Shown one piece after another: positions 33,509 through 63,130 of a DNA stretch of 64,000 nt (position 1 is the first letter of the stretch; each line of letters opens with the position of its first letter). The stretch is from Cinnamomum chago (Eukaryota > Streptophyta > Magnoliopsida > Laurales > Lauraceae): contig CP142453.1 in NCBI GenBank assembly GCA_038049695.1, forward strand, positions 21,518,001 through 21,582,000. The letters run 5' to 3'. The position numbers were made by a program, and so were the translations under genes. The notes under the pieces are model-generated. The model was not told the DNA's origin and made no database searches. It saw only the letters and a program-made list of their open reading frames with translations.

Positions 33509-35283
33509 ATTGGAATAAGAGCTGAACGATCTCCGATCGTCGGCGTGACTACTCCTTTCCCTCCTTTTGTTCATCGTCCCAGCTCCATCCTGCCATCGAA
33601 CCCATCCACCCCAGACGAGCCTTCCAACTCTCCCAGTGTCACCAAAAACCCAATTCCCTGCAATCCCAAATCCGAACCTACCCACTGTCGTCGAAACTAT
33701 TGCCGAGTCCTCATAGCCGCCGCCAGAACCCCCATCCCCATCCATCCCTGACAGAACCCCCAAAACCGCAGCCCAGCACCCTTCGGAACCCATCCATACC
33801 TCTTCCAATCTCCCCTTCCAGTGACACAACAACCCCTGCCGACCCTCTCAGCCTGCCAAACCCCATCTTCTCCACTGCTCTCCTTCCACCCACAGAAAGC
33901 TCTTACTCAGAGAAAAAAAAGAAAAAGAAGAGTAGAGACGAAAGACCAGAAGCAGAAAAGAAAAGAAAGTACTGTTCACCAGTGCTAGCCATTGATCTCG
34001 CTGGAACTCCGCCACACCACCTTCGCCTTGCACTAGTGGCGCTGTCGCCAGGCCCCTCCATCGTTGAAAGTCGCCAGCACCAACGCTAGCTCCATCTTAT
34101 TCACTTCATCTTTGTAGGACGCGAGCAACAATAGGAGAAGAAAGGGTTTCGAAACCCTTTTTCTCATCTTTCTCTGAGGGCATGAAACTGAGGCAATACG
34201 TGTGCTTGACTTAAGGTCTTTTTGGGCCTAGTTTCTAGTTCGGCCCACAGGTGGATCCGACCCGTTGAAGAAGCCCAATAAGTTGTGCTGACATCATCTC
34301 TGCATTAGCACATCTGATCAACAACAGATTTGACCTGATGAATGTTTGAAATTTCTTTTTACGATATCAAGCACATCCATCGTCAGATTTCCCTTCGTCT
34401 TCGCCTGTGTGCTTGTAAATAGCAGATCTACAGAAAAAGTCAGTCCATTCGCACATCCAATATGAAATTCCATATCAGTAAGTTCTACAATACACTTCAA
34501 GGAGTCAGATATGTGTGTCAATATGGTTTATGGTATGCCGTACATAAAAATTATTTCCAGCAATTTCTTGATTTGAAACAAGAAGAATTGTTCGTTCTTG
34601 AATTTTCTGACCAATTTTCATGGCTCCAAGACAAGTGTGGATTCGAAGATGATGAAGAACATGATTTCGTTAGTTTTGTAAAATGCTTGAGACCGGACAT
34701 AGTGGAAAGAATGTGTGACTGCAAAACCATCCATGCGGCATTTTGGGAAGCAATTCGTGTGGAGCGAATGCTTAAAAGGTCTCATATAGTGGGAGTTACT
34801 CCTCAAGAAGAAACGTCGTCTCACGTAACAGACTGTGTTGAGGAAACCAGTGCCAGCGGATATGCAGACCGATCAGCCAGAGCTAGACACAAAAGATTCC
34901 ACATCTATAGTTGGCCTTGAAATTTTTGCTATGTGAGTACTAATAATCCCGATGTGCAAACACCAAGCGATGAAGAGCCAGTTTTTGAAATTCCCCACTT
35001 TAATTCTCATATTGATTTTGTTTTTGAGGATCAACATTGTCAACTAGGAGATGACCAGTGGATAGTTAGAGCTTATGATTTGATAGTGCATGTTCTACAA
35101 GTAAGGTATCTAACGGTTCAATTGCATATCAACACAAATTTCAGCCATCAAAGGCAGTTATGCATGAAGCTGTATATGGAAGCTGTAGATGGACCTACGA
35201 ATCGAAAATTAGTCATATTGATCTTTGATCCAGGTGGACATTTTTCGAACTCGAGGTTGAGTTCTTGTTCAAGTGGGGGAGAA
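33509..35283 (+). pseudogene. Internal region, copy 1: proline-rich leader, Gag remnant, C-terminal tail
   Basis: After the primer-binding-like site come a Pro/Ser-rich leader (about 33540-33900) and a lysine-rich AGAGAAAAAA stretch. A Gag-like frame (34462-34917) follows with FLDLKQEELFVLEFSDQF and VKCLRPDIVERM, the usual plant Ty3 Gag pattern. The sequence then jumps to a C-terminal frame (about 34933-35286) ending LVILIFDPGGHFSN, immediately followed by a purine tract and TGATGCAG. No protease, reverse transcriptase or integrase is present. The same layout recurs at 35650-37277 and on the minus strand at 43674-46003. Confidence 0.75.
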
Positions 35284-35640
35284 TGATGCAGCCATGGTTG
35301 AAAAAATCGGCCGATACTAGTTCATATCGGCCGATACTAGTTCATATGTTCAAAAAGCTCATTGTCTTCATTTTCGTAATCTAACAGTGGAAGGTAATTC
35401 CTTAAGCGACCACTGGGTCCAGTCTATAGGCCCAATGGGACATCCATTTAGTTAGGAGTATTATTAAGTAGTTTGATTTGTTTATGATTAATATTAGTTA
35501 GATTCCTATTTTGTTTTGGCTTATTCAGATATTAGGAAATATTGTTGATTAGGGATTAAGCCAACTCCCCTGTATAAGGATGTTAGGCCTCATTGTAACG
35601 CAATGCTTATTTTTAATCAATTAAAAGTTTTTTTTTTTTT
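35284..35640 (+). mobile_element. Central LTR shared by two internal regions
   Basis: It starts TGATGCAGCC after the polypurine tract AGTGGGGGAGAA (35272-35283) and matches the LTR at 37278-37651 through GGACATCCATTTAG..ATTAATATTAGTTAG. A foreign block of about 110 bp with TATCGGCCGATACTAG repeats is inserted at 35292-35400. The 3' end is lost at a poly-T/poly-A junction (35625-35655). Confidence 0.75.
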
Positions 35641-35649
35641 TTGAAAAAA

Positions 35650-37277
35650 AAAAAAACAATTTGAGGCCCATCCCAAGTCTACATCCCAGGTCAGTATTTT
35701 CTTTAAAAGCATGATGTTTTATTCCTCTTTTACATTCAATATGAGAAACATTGAAGATCTGATTGAGCAACAAAAAAAACTTAATCAAAAGAGATATGGG
35801 GATCAATATTATTAGAAAACAATATACTTTGAGCAGTTCCTTCATTTGAAGCAAGGAAATCTGACAATGAATGAGCACACCTGTCAATATCAAAATCTGG
35901 AACTTGATTGTAATTTCGAGGGCATAGATAAAGATGATAAAAGGCTGTATACTACAGGTTTGGGCTCGGACATATGAGATAGGATGCTTTTTTACATGAC
36001 CATTCAAGAAGCATATGGCGAAGCACTCCGGGCTGAAAATGAAATTTGGTATTCTCAAGAAGAAAAATTTCAGCAAAGATCAATAGCCCATATTGTGGAA
36101 AGACATTTTTCCGAAGAAGATAATCCCATACTTGTCATTCGCCGACTCCTCAATACAAATGAGAAGGAAGAAAAAGAATGAAGACATGCTAAGAAATTTC
36201 ACTCGCGGGTAAGAGCCAAAGACAGGTTCGTTAAGTGATTATTGACAATGGTAGTGTAATAAATTTTGTCACACGAGGTTATTGATAAACTTAATTTGCC
36301 AATTCAGAAGTTTCCTAAGCCCTGCCAAGTCACATGGTCTGATGGTCATGTAATCCCCATGACTTATAGATGTTTGGTATCATTCAAGATTGACAGTTAT
36401 GAGGACGGAACTTGGTGTGATTTGATCCATATGAATATTGCTCATATTATTTTTGGACGTCCATGACTTTTTGATCGAAAAGTGCACCGTGATAAAGAGG
36501 CGAACACGTATACTCTTTTGTGGAATGAAAGAAGGCTTTTGCTCATTCCAATGACATCGATAGCCTCATCTTCGTCTACATCATCTCCTTCCATTGAACC
36601 AAAGAAAGAGCAAAAAGAAGACATAGCAGATGATTGCACCACAAGAGATGCTAGTCATGCTAGCAGACATCAAGTGTGCAATAGACGAGCAAAGGTCAAA
36701 GCAAAGCTGATCTCGTGGAAAATTCAGTACAAGTACAAGATGATCAGGATAGTTTTAATCAAGAGCCACAAAAGGTAAAAGAAGAACAAGGAGAAGCAAA
36801 CATTGAAGACTTCGATTAGGTTAGCAAAAAGATTGAACATCCGATGGATCCGATTGTCATGCCACTTCCAGAAAATTCAAGTGGGTAATCGGAAATCAAA
36901 TCAATTGTTTTAGAGGTTTCACAAGAACATTAAATTGTTGACTTCGCTCACATTGACGTCATGTTTAGGGATCAACATTGGAAGCTTGTAGATTGCACTT
37001 AGATATGATAGATTTTATAGTTGCATCATGGGAAAAGTGCACATCTAAGCTCAATGCAGACATCAGAAGAAACGACACCTCCCATCTACCTCTAAATGGA
37101 GAAAAAGACTATGAAGTTTGTAAAACACTCAATTTAAATGAAGATCACAAGAACATTATGAAGTTTGTGCGATTGATTTTTGACCACGGAGGATCTTTTC
37201 CGAACTTGTGGTCAGATTCTCTCTGGTATTATCAAGCTATAAACTCGCCGGAGTTGAGTTTTTTTTTGAGGGAGAGT
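35650..37277 (+). pseudogene. Internal region, copy 2: Gag, protease remnant, C-terminal tail
   Basis: Broken frames give a Gag part (about 35740-36180) with FLHLKQGNLTMNEHT and IVERHFSEEDN, then a retropepsin-like stretch at 36238-36255 (IDNGS where most have D-S/T-G) followed by VIDKLNLPIQKFPKPCQVTW and IHMNIAHIIFGRP. The tail ends LIFDHGGSFPNLWSDSL and runs into the polypurine tract GAGGGAGAGT (37268-37277) and the next LTR. There is no RT or integrase. The tail and its junction match copy 1 and the minus-strand copy. Confidence 0.8.
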
Positions 37278-37651
37278 TGATGCAGGCTAGACAATAGGTC
37301 GGCCAACCCATTGAGTCCAATCTATAGGCCTAATGGGACATTCATTTAGCTAGGTGTATTATTAAGTGGTTTGATTTGTTTAGGATTAATATTAGTTAGT
37401 TTCTTATTTTGTTTAGGCGTATTTAGATATTAGGAAATATTGTTGCTTAGAGATTAAGCCAACTCACTATATGAGGATTTAGGCCTCATTGTAATACAGT
37501 GCTTATTTTTAATCAATTAATTCTTTGAGATTTATCTCTTATGGTGTTTTCTTCTCTTGTGAGGGTGCCCTAGTGGCTGTATCCATCCTTGGGTTCGATC
37601 AATCCTTCGGGAGATTGATTTATTGCTCGATCGCGGATCTGGGCTGCACCA
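37278..37651 (+). mobile_element. 3' LTR of copy 2, 374 bp
   Basis: It begins TGATGCAGGC and ends GGGCTGCACCA. It contains GATCAATCCTTCGGGAGATT, shared with the solo LTR at 31019 and the LTRs at 46004 and 43459. The flanking bases do not match those before 33168, so the whole 33168-37651 block is not one simple insertion. Confidence 0.8.
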
Positions 37652-40424
37652 TTATGTATGATCAAATTCGCTATGGGGAGATGCAAAACCCCATAGAAGT
37701 TAGCAGACGTGGAAGGAGATTGTGGGTATTGCTAAATATCATTGTGTTTCCTTTCCATCTAAAGAGAGGCAAATTCTATGACAAACTCTTTAGCAAGGAG
37801 GGTATCATGAGGCTGAATTTGTTGGTTTCACCTTATATTGCCTAGTGTTTTATTTTCTTGTTGGTAGTTTCCTTCTATGGCATAACATCAACATTTAGTG
37901 GGAGCAATGAGAGAAACTAAGATTAGGCTCAAATTCATTGAAGCTAATAAATCTCCATATTTTCAAAACCAAAATTTCTAGATCTAAGCTCACAATCACT
38001 AGATCTAAAAGAAACTAAGAGTCTACAAACAGCCAAATTTAGCTCAATGTAAGGCCTTGCATTTATTTTACCTTTGTTTTGAAAAAAATACCATAAATCG
38101 GGCAAAAATCTTGAAAAATATGCAAAACATAAAAGAGTGTTCAAAACTTTGAAGATTTTCTCCAAAACTTTGGATCCAACATGTTTCCATCATTTCTATT
38201 GCATTTTGAAAGGAAACTGGAAAAAATTACGTACAATAAATTCAAAATGTTTACTGATTCACTTGGTTGAGTTCTTCGGTTTGTCGCGATGCAGGCCACT
38301 CAAATCTTGAGATGTCAATGAGAAATGGTGAAAAAGAAAGTTGGGGAAGATGAAATAGGGTCTCTTGCTGCTTAGATTGAGCTTGGAGTGAAAGAGAATG
38401 AAAGAAAAGATGGATAGGAAGGGTTTTAGTGTTCATCATCCGATATTTTCTGATATGGACCCTATAATTTGAAAATATCGGCCGATACGGACTGATGTCT
38501 TGGGGATATTTTGCTCCCCACTGCCAAGACTGATTTGCATGAACATATTGGTTTGGTAGCGGCTGATACTGGTATGTATCGGCGGATATTTTAAACCATG
38601 GTTTGAATACCTTGTTTGGAATGATCAGCATGAGGGTTTTTAAACCCTCTCTTTTGGATTGCAAGAAAGGTGGAAATGTTTCTACTTTTATCCGTTTTAG
38701 GGAAGAAATTTGGCAGCGTCTCAAGAAAACAGCTCCCAAAAAGGAGCCAACAGGAAAATGTGCCCAATGAGCACCCAAATGGTCACTACTTGTATTTATT
38801 TTTAAATTTTTTTTATAAATCTAGTCAATTGTATTGAAAATCACTCTACCCAAATGGAGCCAAAGAGCTTAAATAGGAAGAGGGTAAGTTGTTGGCTAAA
38901 CGATGGTTTTGAGATTGAGAAAGGTGGTATTTGGGTTGGAGCTGTAGAGTAATATTATAGCAGTACAATTATTTCTATGAACTGCCCCTAATCTTTGTAT
39001 TTCATTTGTTATGTTATATTAGTTTTGACCTGGACCCACATTTTTATTTTGATCTCTACATTTATTCTATCATTTGATCGAGGATGTGGAAATGCTATAA
39101 TGCTATATTGTAGCTGTTGTGTGTTGGAGAGTTGCACTATATAAAGGAAAGCAGTTCAAGGGTATGATCTAGGGAAATTAGAAGAATAGCAACATAGGTA
39201 TTTTGTCCAATCAAATCCATGGATCCAAATAAGCTCTTAACCTTATTAACCATAGGTATTTTGTCCCTATGTTTTCTGCTGTTGTAATTTTTTTCTTGAT
39301 CCGTTGTAATTAATTTGTTACAGTTTGAAAAAAAGGATCAGATTGCTTAACAGGATTATAAGATAAGAGATTGAGATTGGATTGGAGATGACAAGATTGG
39401 ACTCTTAGTGCTCATTTGGCATCGTTCCTCCCATAATTCTAATCCTTTTTCAAGATCGGTTGTGCTGAGAATAGGGTGTGCCGAAATCGATCTGTCATGC
39501 ATCTCTATAGCTTTTCATCCCGTTTACATCCTCATCAAATGGATCAAATCATCATCAAAGAGGAAAATGAAGGACAATGATTAATGGGTATGATGATAAT
39601 GAGAGAGAAGAGAAAGGTCCAAGAGGACCACCTTCTTTTGCTAGCCATTCCAGAACCCATATCTGTTCTTCACGATCGCCACCTTTACTCTTGATAGTTA
39701 CTTGATTTTCCAGGCGTGGTTTTGGAAGCTAAAACTGCAAGAAATTTTCCATGGGAACTTTCTTGATTTTGTTTGGAAGTGGGATTTGGGTTTGATTATT
39801 GGAAGGGTGGGTGGAGAAAATGGGAGATTGGCTGTTTAAAGTTGTAGGACTCAAACCTTCTTCTTGGGAGGAAGGCACTGGAGAGAGTGCATTGCAAGAG
39901 ATAAGGTGCTGGAGAGAGTCTGTGTTGCGAGAGTGTTGCAATAAAGAGAGGGGGAGTGACTAGTAGAGATACAGAATGGGTAGACTCCTGGAAAAAAATG
40001 ATTTATTACCATTTCAAAATTTCTGTGCCAGTGGCCAGTGAAAGCAGTTTGGTGAAACCTGTCCCAGAGTGTTTTCTTGAATAGTGAAAACACTTTCCAA
40101 ATGCATTTCCCTATTTCTTAGCCCACTTGGTAGTCTATGAGGTGATTGGATCACTAATTTTATTGTTGTAACTAAAATTTGATATCTGTTATCAGCCTTT
40201 TGACCTTTCAATCTGTGCCTTTATTTCTGAGTTACTCTTTGTTTGTTTTTTAAATTAGATACCTTAATTCTTGTGTTTTGCTTTCAACTCATGCTGTTAC
40301 CTTCTTTATAGTACCTTATTTTTCACTTAGATAAGCATGTTTTTTTTTCCTAAGTTTTGGAAGTTAGTTCTCTTAATTTGCTTCTAGTTCTTTACTGAAT
40401 GTCAAATTTTGCCCTTTGCTGCAG
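37652..40424. other. Region upstream of the first recognised SAC9 exon
   Basis: No coding exon could be assigned here. The block at 38430-38600 has TATCGGCCGATAC-type motifs also seen at 35300-35345 and 25620. The frame on the minus strand at 38251-38778 overlaps that repeat and is not convincing. Because the first recognised SAC9 exon begins at a splice acceptor, a short exon with the start codon and the promoter should lie here or further upstream. Confidence 0.4.
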
Positions 40425-57466
<17,042 letters not shown>

Positions 57467-57884
57467 GTTTGTTTAACCCATTTTTATTTTCATGTTTCTG
57501 GGATTCCTTAATGATGGGAATTATTATTATTGTTGTAGTTGTTGCTTTTTTGGCTAAAAGAGTATATATTATATTAAACTAAGAGTCCAACTTGTACATG
57601 GGAAACAGAAGCAAAAAGCAAATAGAAACTATGGTACTAAAATGAAACAAACAAAGAAACACAGTCACACAGAGATATATTGGACTTGCATCCTGATAAG
57701 GGCGCAATAGCTGAAGAAACAAAAATATTCAAGTGGGGTCTTCTTTAGTTGCAACAACATGGAATGCATCGCTTAGCTGAGGGACATTAGTTCTCTCTGC
57801 TGTGCTGTGAACTAGATCTCCTCGGAGTAAATAGACTGAATTTGAGGAGCCAAGTTATTGTGAAATATTGTAAGATATGTTATG

Positions 57885-60171
57885 TGTCACGACCCAAATT
57901 CCAGGGCCCTGTCGGATATTTGGATCGTGATAACTTGACAATGTTTACCATTCATTTATCAAATTATTCACATAAGAGATTTGGCATATAAATCAACTGT
58001 AATTCCAATTAATTTAAATAAAGTCAAACAATATAAAAAAATCTCTGAATGCTCCAAATCCCTATGTTCTAACTCAAATTAATAATGTACTAAACATTAA
58101 ATCAATTGCTAAACAAAAGCTAATTCTTCTGTCACTCATATAAATATTTCTCGTTATCTCTCTTCAGCCACGCATGCCAAAATCTACGTGCTGAGCGCCA
58201 TCCTGATTTATCCCACCCGCAGTAAGATTACCTGAAGGGGGCAACACAACATCAGTATTGCAGGTGAATGAATATTCCTAATTACATAAGCAGCATAAAA
58301 CATAATATTACATGATTTAACATATTTGAATCAATATATTAAATGCCATAAAAATACATCCATATATATATCCGTGCCCATGCACCTTACCACGCCTCAA
58401 AGGCCCATTGTATACATGTATACCGGTCACTATGACTCTGTCTCATCGGACACGTCCCCTATGGACCAGCCACTATAATGGCTCGGACACCAAGTCCAAC
58501 ATCCCACGTCTGAGACCTCACCATCTCTTAACAACCACAACTCAATATTATTAACAATTTTTCCTCATTTCATAATCAACAGTGTGGATCCAACCCTTAC
58601 TAAATTCACTGGTTATTGCCCCACTCCAATTCATAATTGGTATTGATTGGTGAATGGTTGGCCCACATTTTTAAAACATCACATTAAGAATTAATCACAA
58701 TTAATTGATTACAGTAACTTAATCACGATCCGTATAATTAATCATGGCCTAATTATTTCATATAATTACTCATAATACACATATTCTAGGTTCTGATATG
58801 CCTCGTGACTATTATGAAATTTTATTATTAAGTCCAGGTCTTATTTAACACTCTGCCCCTTCCCAGACTCTGATAAAACGCCTGTCTAATATACATATAT
58901 GGAACAGTGGGCCCCACTTGAATGATACATGATCAAACCTAATTTATATGGTCACCTAGTGCCCTACATTAAGTCCCATGGTTCTGATTAATCATCATGT
59001 ATCTTTGCTGGCCCGCATTCTCAATAAATTGATAAATAACCCTTATGGTTAACAACATTGAAGTTCCTGGATAACCGGTCAGATGGAGACCATGCCACAT
59101 GGGACCACCACCATTGGGATCGTCTCTGAGTCTACTTCAAGGTGTGGGGTCCTAATGTTGGTTTAGTTAGTGGGTCCCACCACTGTTATCGACCAGACTG
59201 CCTCATTCACGCCTGCAGCACTCCAATTTTTGTATCCAGTGGGCCCCACTCCACTAAATCAAGATCAGCCTCCTAGGTGAAGATCGCCCACTGCTAAACC
59301 ATCATCCTATTGGATCTGATCCATGATCAGATCATGTTCTGGGGTCCACAAGCCAGAAACGACTTTTCCTAGTTCCTGTACACAGTCACGCCTGGGTTCT
59401 TTTGATTTTAATGAATAGTGGAATCTACTGGTCTAAATCCAAGATGATCTTTCTCCTCATGGTCGCTCATCAATCCTCTTCCAGATGTGGGGTCCTGATT
59501 TTTGATCAGGTCCACTGATGGGTCCCACTATCCCTCGATGTCAATATGTTCCTTTGACGTCAAGCCCCTACTTTCACCAATTTCACATCTATTCGATGGA
59601 TGTTCATGAATTAGCACTCCATATCAATTGTAATATTCTTACAATCATTCTTACATCAATTACATGATTCCCTTGACTCAAATTAGTTTTTTATGCCTAC
59701 GGTATACATAGCAATACAGAATAAATGAATCATGCTCTGGTATCAGCCATATTGATTAAATCATCTAGGTATTTAGGAAGATCCACTCACCTTTGATATG
59801 CTATCGTTGCTTTTGCAATGTGTAGGCGCGAATAGGACATCAATAGCCTTCCCTTCCTTCTCCTGATTAACAACCACAAGATTCTCTTTCTCAGAATTGT
59901 CTCCAGTGGAAAAAGAATACCATAATAGGGGTCGTTGGTTTGCTTATGTATATATAGAAGGATGTGTTGTGTAAACTTCCTAATCCTAATATATCTCTTA
60001 TTTCCTCTACTATAGTTGGTATACAACTCGAGTCCCAAAACAAAACGTGGGACACTTTCCACTTTCTAATTCTCCATAATAAGTACTTCTACTAATACCA
60101 TAATAAGGAAACAACCCAAAGTGCTCCCTAGGCCAGACTAATCCTGGGCCCATATAATACAGGATATTACA
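57885..60171. mobile_element. Large solo LTR, 2287 bp
   Basis: It begins TGTCACGACCCAAATTCCAG and ends CCATATAATACAGGATATTACA-like sequence, so the bounds are TG...CA. The flanks TTATG and TAATG match at 4 of 5. The TGTCACGACCC start is common to LTRs of plant Ty3-type elements. No Gag or Pol frame lies inside, and no second copy is in the window. It splits the RNase H region of the minus-strand LINE. Confidence 0.75.
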
Positions 60172-61560
60172 TAATGCCCTTTTTTTAAAGCATCTTTTAC
60201 TTGCTTTGCTGATCTTTGGCAAAACTGGGCTGTCCAGTGTTCCAAAGATTGCAAAAGCACTTGGATCTCTCTCCACAAAACCATGAGCTCCCAATATAGG
60301 CCGCCTGCTTGATGCAGAGCGTTAATTAAAATGTGGCTTTCCCACGCCACTATCAATTAACTTAAATTTTACTACTTTGAGCCCTTGCAATAGGCATGAA
60401 TTTCAGCTGATGGGGGATTTGAAGTGTGTGCTTTGGAGGCGCAGGCTGCCAGCATAGTATCAATTTGGTCTTTAAGAATGCCTCCAAATCCACACAGTGT
60501 GTGTGAAGATTAGCAGCCTGTTAAAATTAAGTTCAATGCAGCCCATTGGAGGATGGGTCCAATATTCCTTAGGTGTTCCTTGAGGTTTAGGATTCACAGC
60601 AGGTTGTCGAACTACTAGGCATTGGTGTAGGTGGTTAATAGACCTAAAGATTGGGTAGGAAGAGTGAACTGGTTGAGACTAAGAGAGGTATATATTTCTA
60701 GTTTTTCAGATGTACCGCACACTGTAATTCCAATACAGGGTTCCACTGAAGTTAGCAACCTTACCCAACTGTTCATAGTTGTGAAATTGAATGGCTTAGG
60801 GAAATGATTCTGTAACACATCAAAAATGCGAGAGGCAAATTGTGCAGTACATAAGAAGATGACCAACTTATTTCTGCATCATTGCAGCAACAGAAGCGCT
60901 TAGGATCAATATTTGGCAAGAAATGGTTCAAATAAGCTTGAGTGGGTAGGTGTCCAAGGAGGGCCCACCATGAATGTTCAAATAAGAAAATCTTAGTTTG
61001 GTTGAAAGAGTCCATAAATGTTTCCATGGTGGTTGGGGCCCTGTTGGAATGGATTAGATGTGTTTGTACAAAGCCTTTATGGAGTATGTTCCAACCCTTT
61101 GGCCCCAACAAGGAATATCTGGCCCATCTAGTGGTGTAGATAGGATACGATCTACTTTGGGGTGGGCTACAGTGCTGTATGTTTGTTCCTATCCTATTGA
61201 AAAAAGAGGATGGGCTTTTTTGCTGTGGAAGGCCACCTGGGGTTGGGAAAGTCCATGCTAGGGTGAGTGTGTGATGCAATGGATGGGAACCCACTAGTCA
61301 TTAAAGATGTTAATTTGGACCCCATCTCCTTCAACCCAAGTCTACTGTAGGAGTCCCATGTTTTGTGCCTGTATCATTAAAGGTTGAGGTTCTTAAACAT
61401 CACTGAGAAAGGATATTGACCTAGAAGTATTTTGGGTAGGTGATAAACATAAAAACCATGTGAGCTGCAAAAGCTCTAGATTGGGCCGTGATACTCCAAA
61501 CTCTTAGGCCTCCATGATTAACCTTATTAGTGGCCATCGCCCAACTTATAGGAGTGAGAC

Positions 61561-62337
61561 TGATGCACAGTACGCAGAAGCACAATCCGATTGATTGTGA
61601 GCCCAGATAAACCAAACCACCCAATAATCCCACAAACAGTAGAGTTTTGCAAAAAATATAGAAATTCCCCAATTAATTATCAAGCAAGGAGCAACTCAAA
61701 TCAACCCAAATTCCATGTACCCATCGACAATGAGGGAGGGATAAAATCACATGAAGAAAAGCTTTATCCACTGCCTTCACAGCTGACTACTGTTGTGCTT
61801 ATATAGCACTAAAAACACCCAAAAACCCTAGGAATCCTACTATAGTTGAATCCTATTACTAATAGAAGTCTTAATCATGGTTTCTAATCCAAAAAGAAAC
61901 ACAAATTACTAAACATAATAGAGAATTGGATCTGATCTCTAATCTGGATGTCTCAGACACTTCCGGTGTGATTAGTTGGGGGGCCCATGTGGCCCACTCT
62001 TTGATCACAAGACCCCTACGATCCGAATGCCAACCCCCAGGCGACTCTAGTGGTGCGAACCTTTAGTGGGTTTGGTCCTGTTTGGCCCACCAAATAGCTG
62101 GTCCAAAACTGCTGCACGGGAGAGCTTCTTTTGTCTGGGAATTCTGAGAAATTTCAAAGACAGCCCTTTATTCACTGTTACATTATAACAGCCTCTGCAA
62201 ACTGATTTTCTTCAATATTTGGGACTGTTTGAAGCCCAATTCTTGTCGGAACCCTTGCGGGGTCTCTTAGGACTCACAATTCGCTCCATGTTGGCTTTGG
62301 TCAACTCAATTTTGCGATAGAAAATCCAATCTGCATC
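61561..62337. mobile_element. Solo LTR, 777 bp, inside the minus-strand LINE
   Basis: The perfect inverted termini are TGATGCA (61561) and TGCATCA (ending 62337). The flanks GAGAC and GTGAC match at 4 of 5. The terminal heptamer is the same as in the LTR at 33168-33508, but the interior differs. No coding frame of note. Confidence 0.75.
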
Positions 62338-62350
62338 AGTGACTTATGAT

Positions 62351-62470
62351 CTATGACGCACGGATACTTCAAAATGGGCAATGTATCGTGCCGATACTTC
62401 ACTTTTTACGTGTAAAATCTGTGTCCTTACCGTGTCCATGAAGTGTCCCGGCCATATCTGGGCATCATAG
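62351..62470 (-). mobile_element. Small hAT-like MITE, copy 2 (120 bp), TSD CTTATGAT
   Basis: The exact 8-bp flank CTTATGAT occurs at 62343-62350 and 62471-62478. The termini CTATGACGC and, from the other strand, CTATGATGC form short inverted repeats. It is an inverted copy of the element at 55424-55562. Confidence 0.85.
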
Positions 62471-63130
62471 CTTATGATCAGGTGTACTGCCAGTCCAAAG
62501 GAAAGTTATAGTGATGCTCTTCAACTGATTTTGTGAATGGTTAATCATCGGTATAGCAGCCAATAACTTGAAATCGTGGAACTGGAACCCACTTGTCATT
62601 AAAAAGTTTAATTTGGACACGGCATCTTACAACCCAAGTCTACAGTAGGAGTCCCGCATTTAGGGTAGTAGCTTTAAAGGTTGAGGTTTGTAAATATCAT
62701 TGAGAGAGGATATGGACCTGGAAATCTTTTCAGTAGCAGATAAACCACCATAGCATATGAGCTGCAAAGGCTCTAGATTGGGCTGTGTGATGCCCTGAAC
62801 TCCCAGGCCTCCATGATTAACCATATTGGTGGCCGTTGCCTGTCGCCCAACCTATAGGAGTGAGGCTTTCATGATCAGGTGTACTGTCAGTCCAAAGGAA
62901 AGCTGTTGGATACTCTTCAACTGATTTTGTATCAGGTGTACTGTCAGTCCAAAGGAAAGCTGTTGGATACTCTTCAACTGATTTTGTGACTGGTAAATGT
63001 GCTGTTGGTGCAGCAGCCAAAAGAACAAAAAAATTGAACAAGAACATTTTTACCTGCAGGAGATAAGAGCCATCCTTTACAAGATGATGTTTTTTTATGA
63101 AAGACATGTAGTGGTTCCTGACCATTCCTC

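Larger units (their letters stand above)
61291..62990. repeat. Duplicated LINE segments
   Basis: A block of about 280 bp occurs at 61291-61560 and again at 62581-62868 (both with CCCAAGTCTACWGTAGGAGT and CCTCCATGATTAACC). A unit of about 58 bp with GGTGTACTGYCAGTCCAAAG occurs three times, near 62480, 62875 and 62935. The pattern implies tandem duplication within the LINE before or after insertion. Confidence 0.8.
57540..63130 (-). mobile_element. L1-type LINE on the minus strand, with nested elements
   Basis: On the minus strand, from high to low coordinates: thumb-like FLWTDSTPDHESLTPIGW (about 62880), VNHGGLGVQGITQPNLEPLQ (about 62800) and its second copy near 61500, a zf-RVT-like region with FEHSWWALLGHLPTQ (about 60950), and RNase H with RSAKQVKDALKKG (about 60190), continued beyond the solo LTR near 57880. 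The 3' end is at about 57540. It is broken throughout and carries a 2.3-kb solo LTR, a 0.8-kb solo LTR, a 120-bp MITE and an internal duplication. It lies in SAC9 intron 5. Confidence 0.75.

Noticed and set aside
38251..38778. 175-residue minus-strand frame upstream of SAC9
   Set aside because: It overlaps a dispersed TATCGGCCGATAC repeat and shows no domain.
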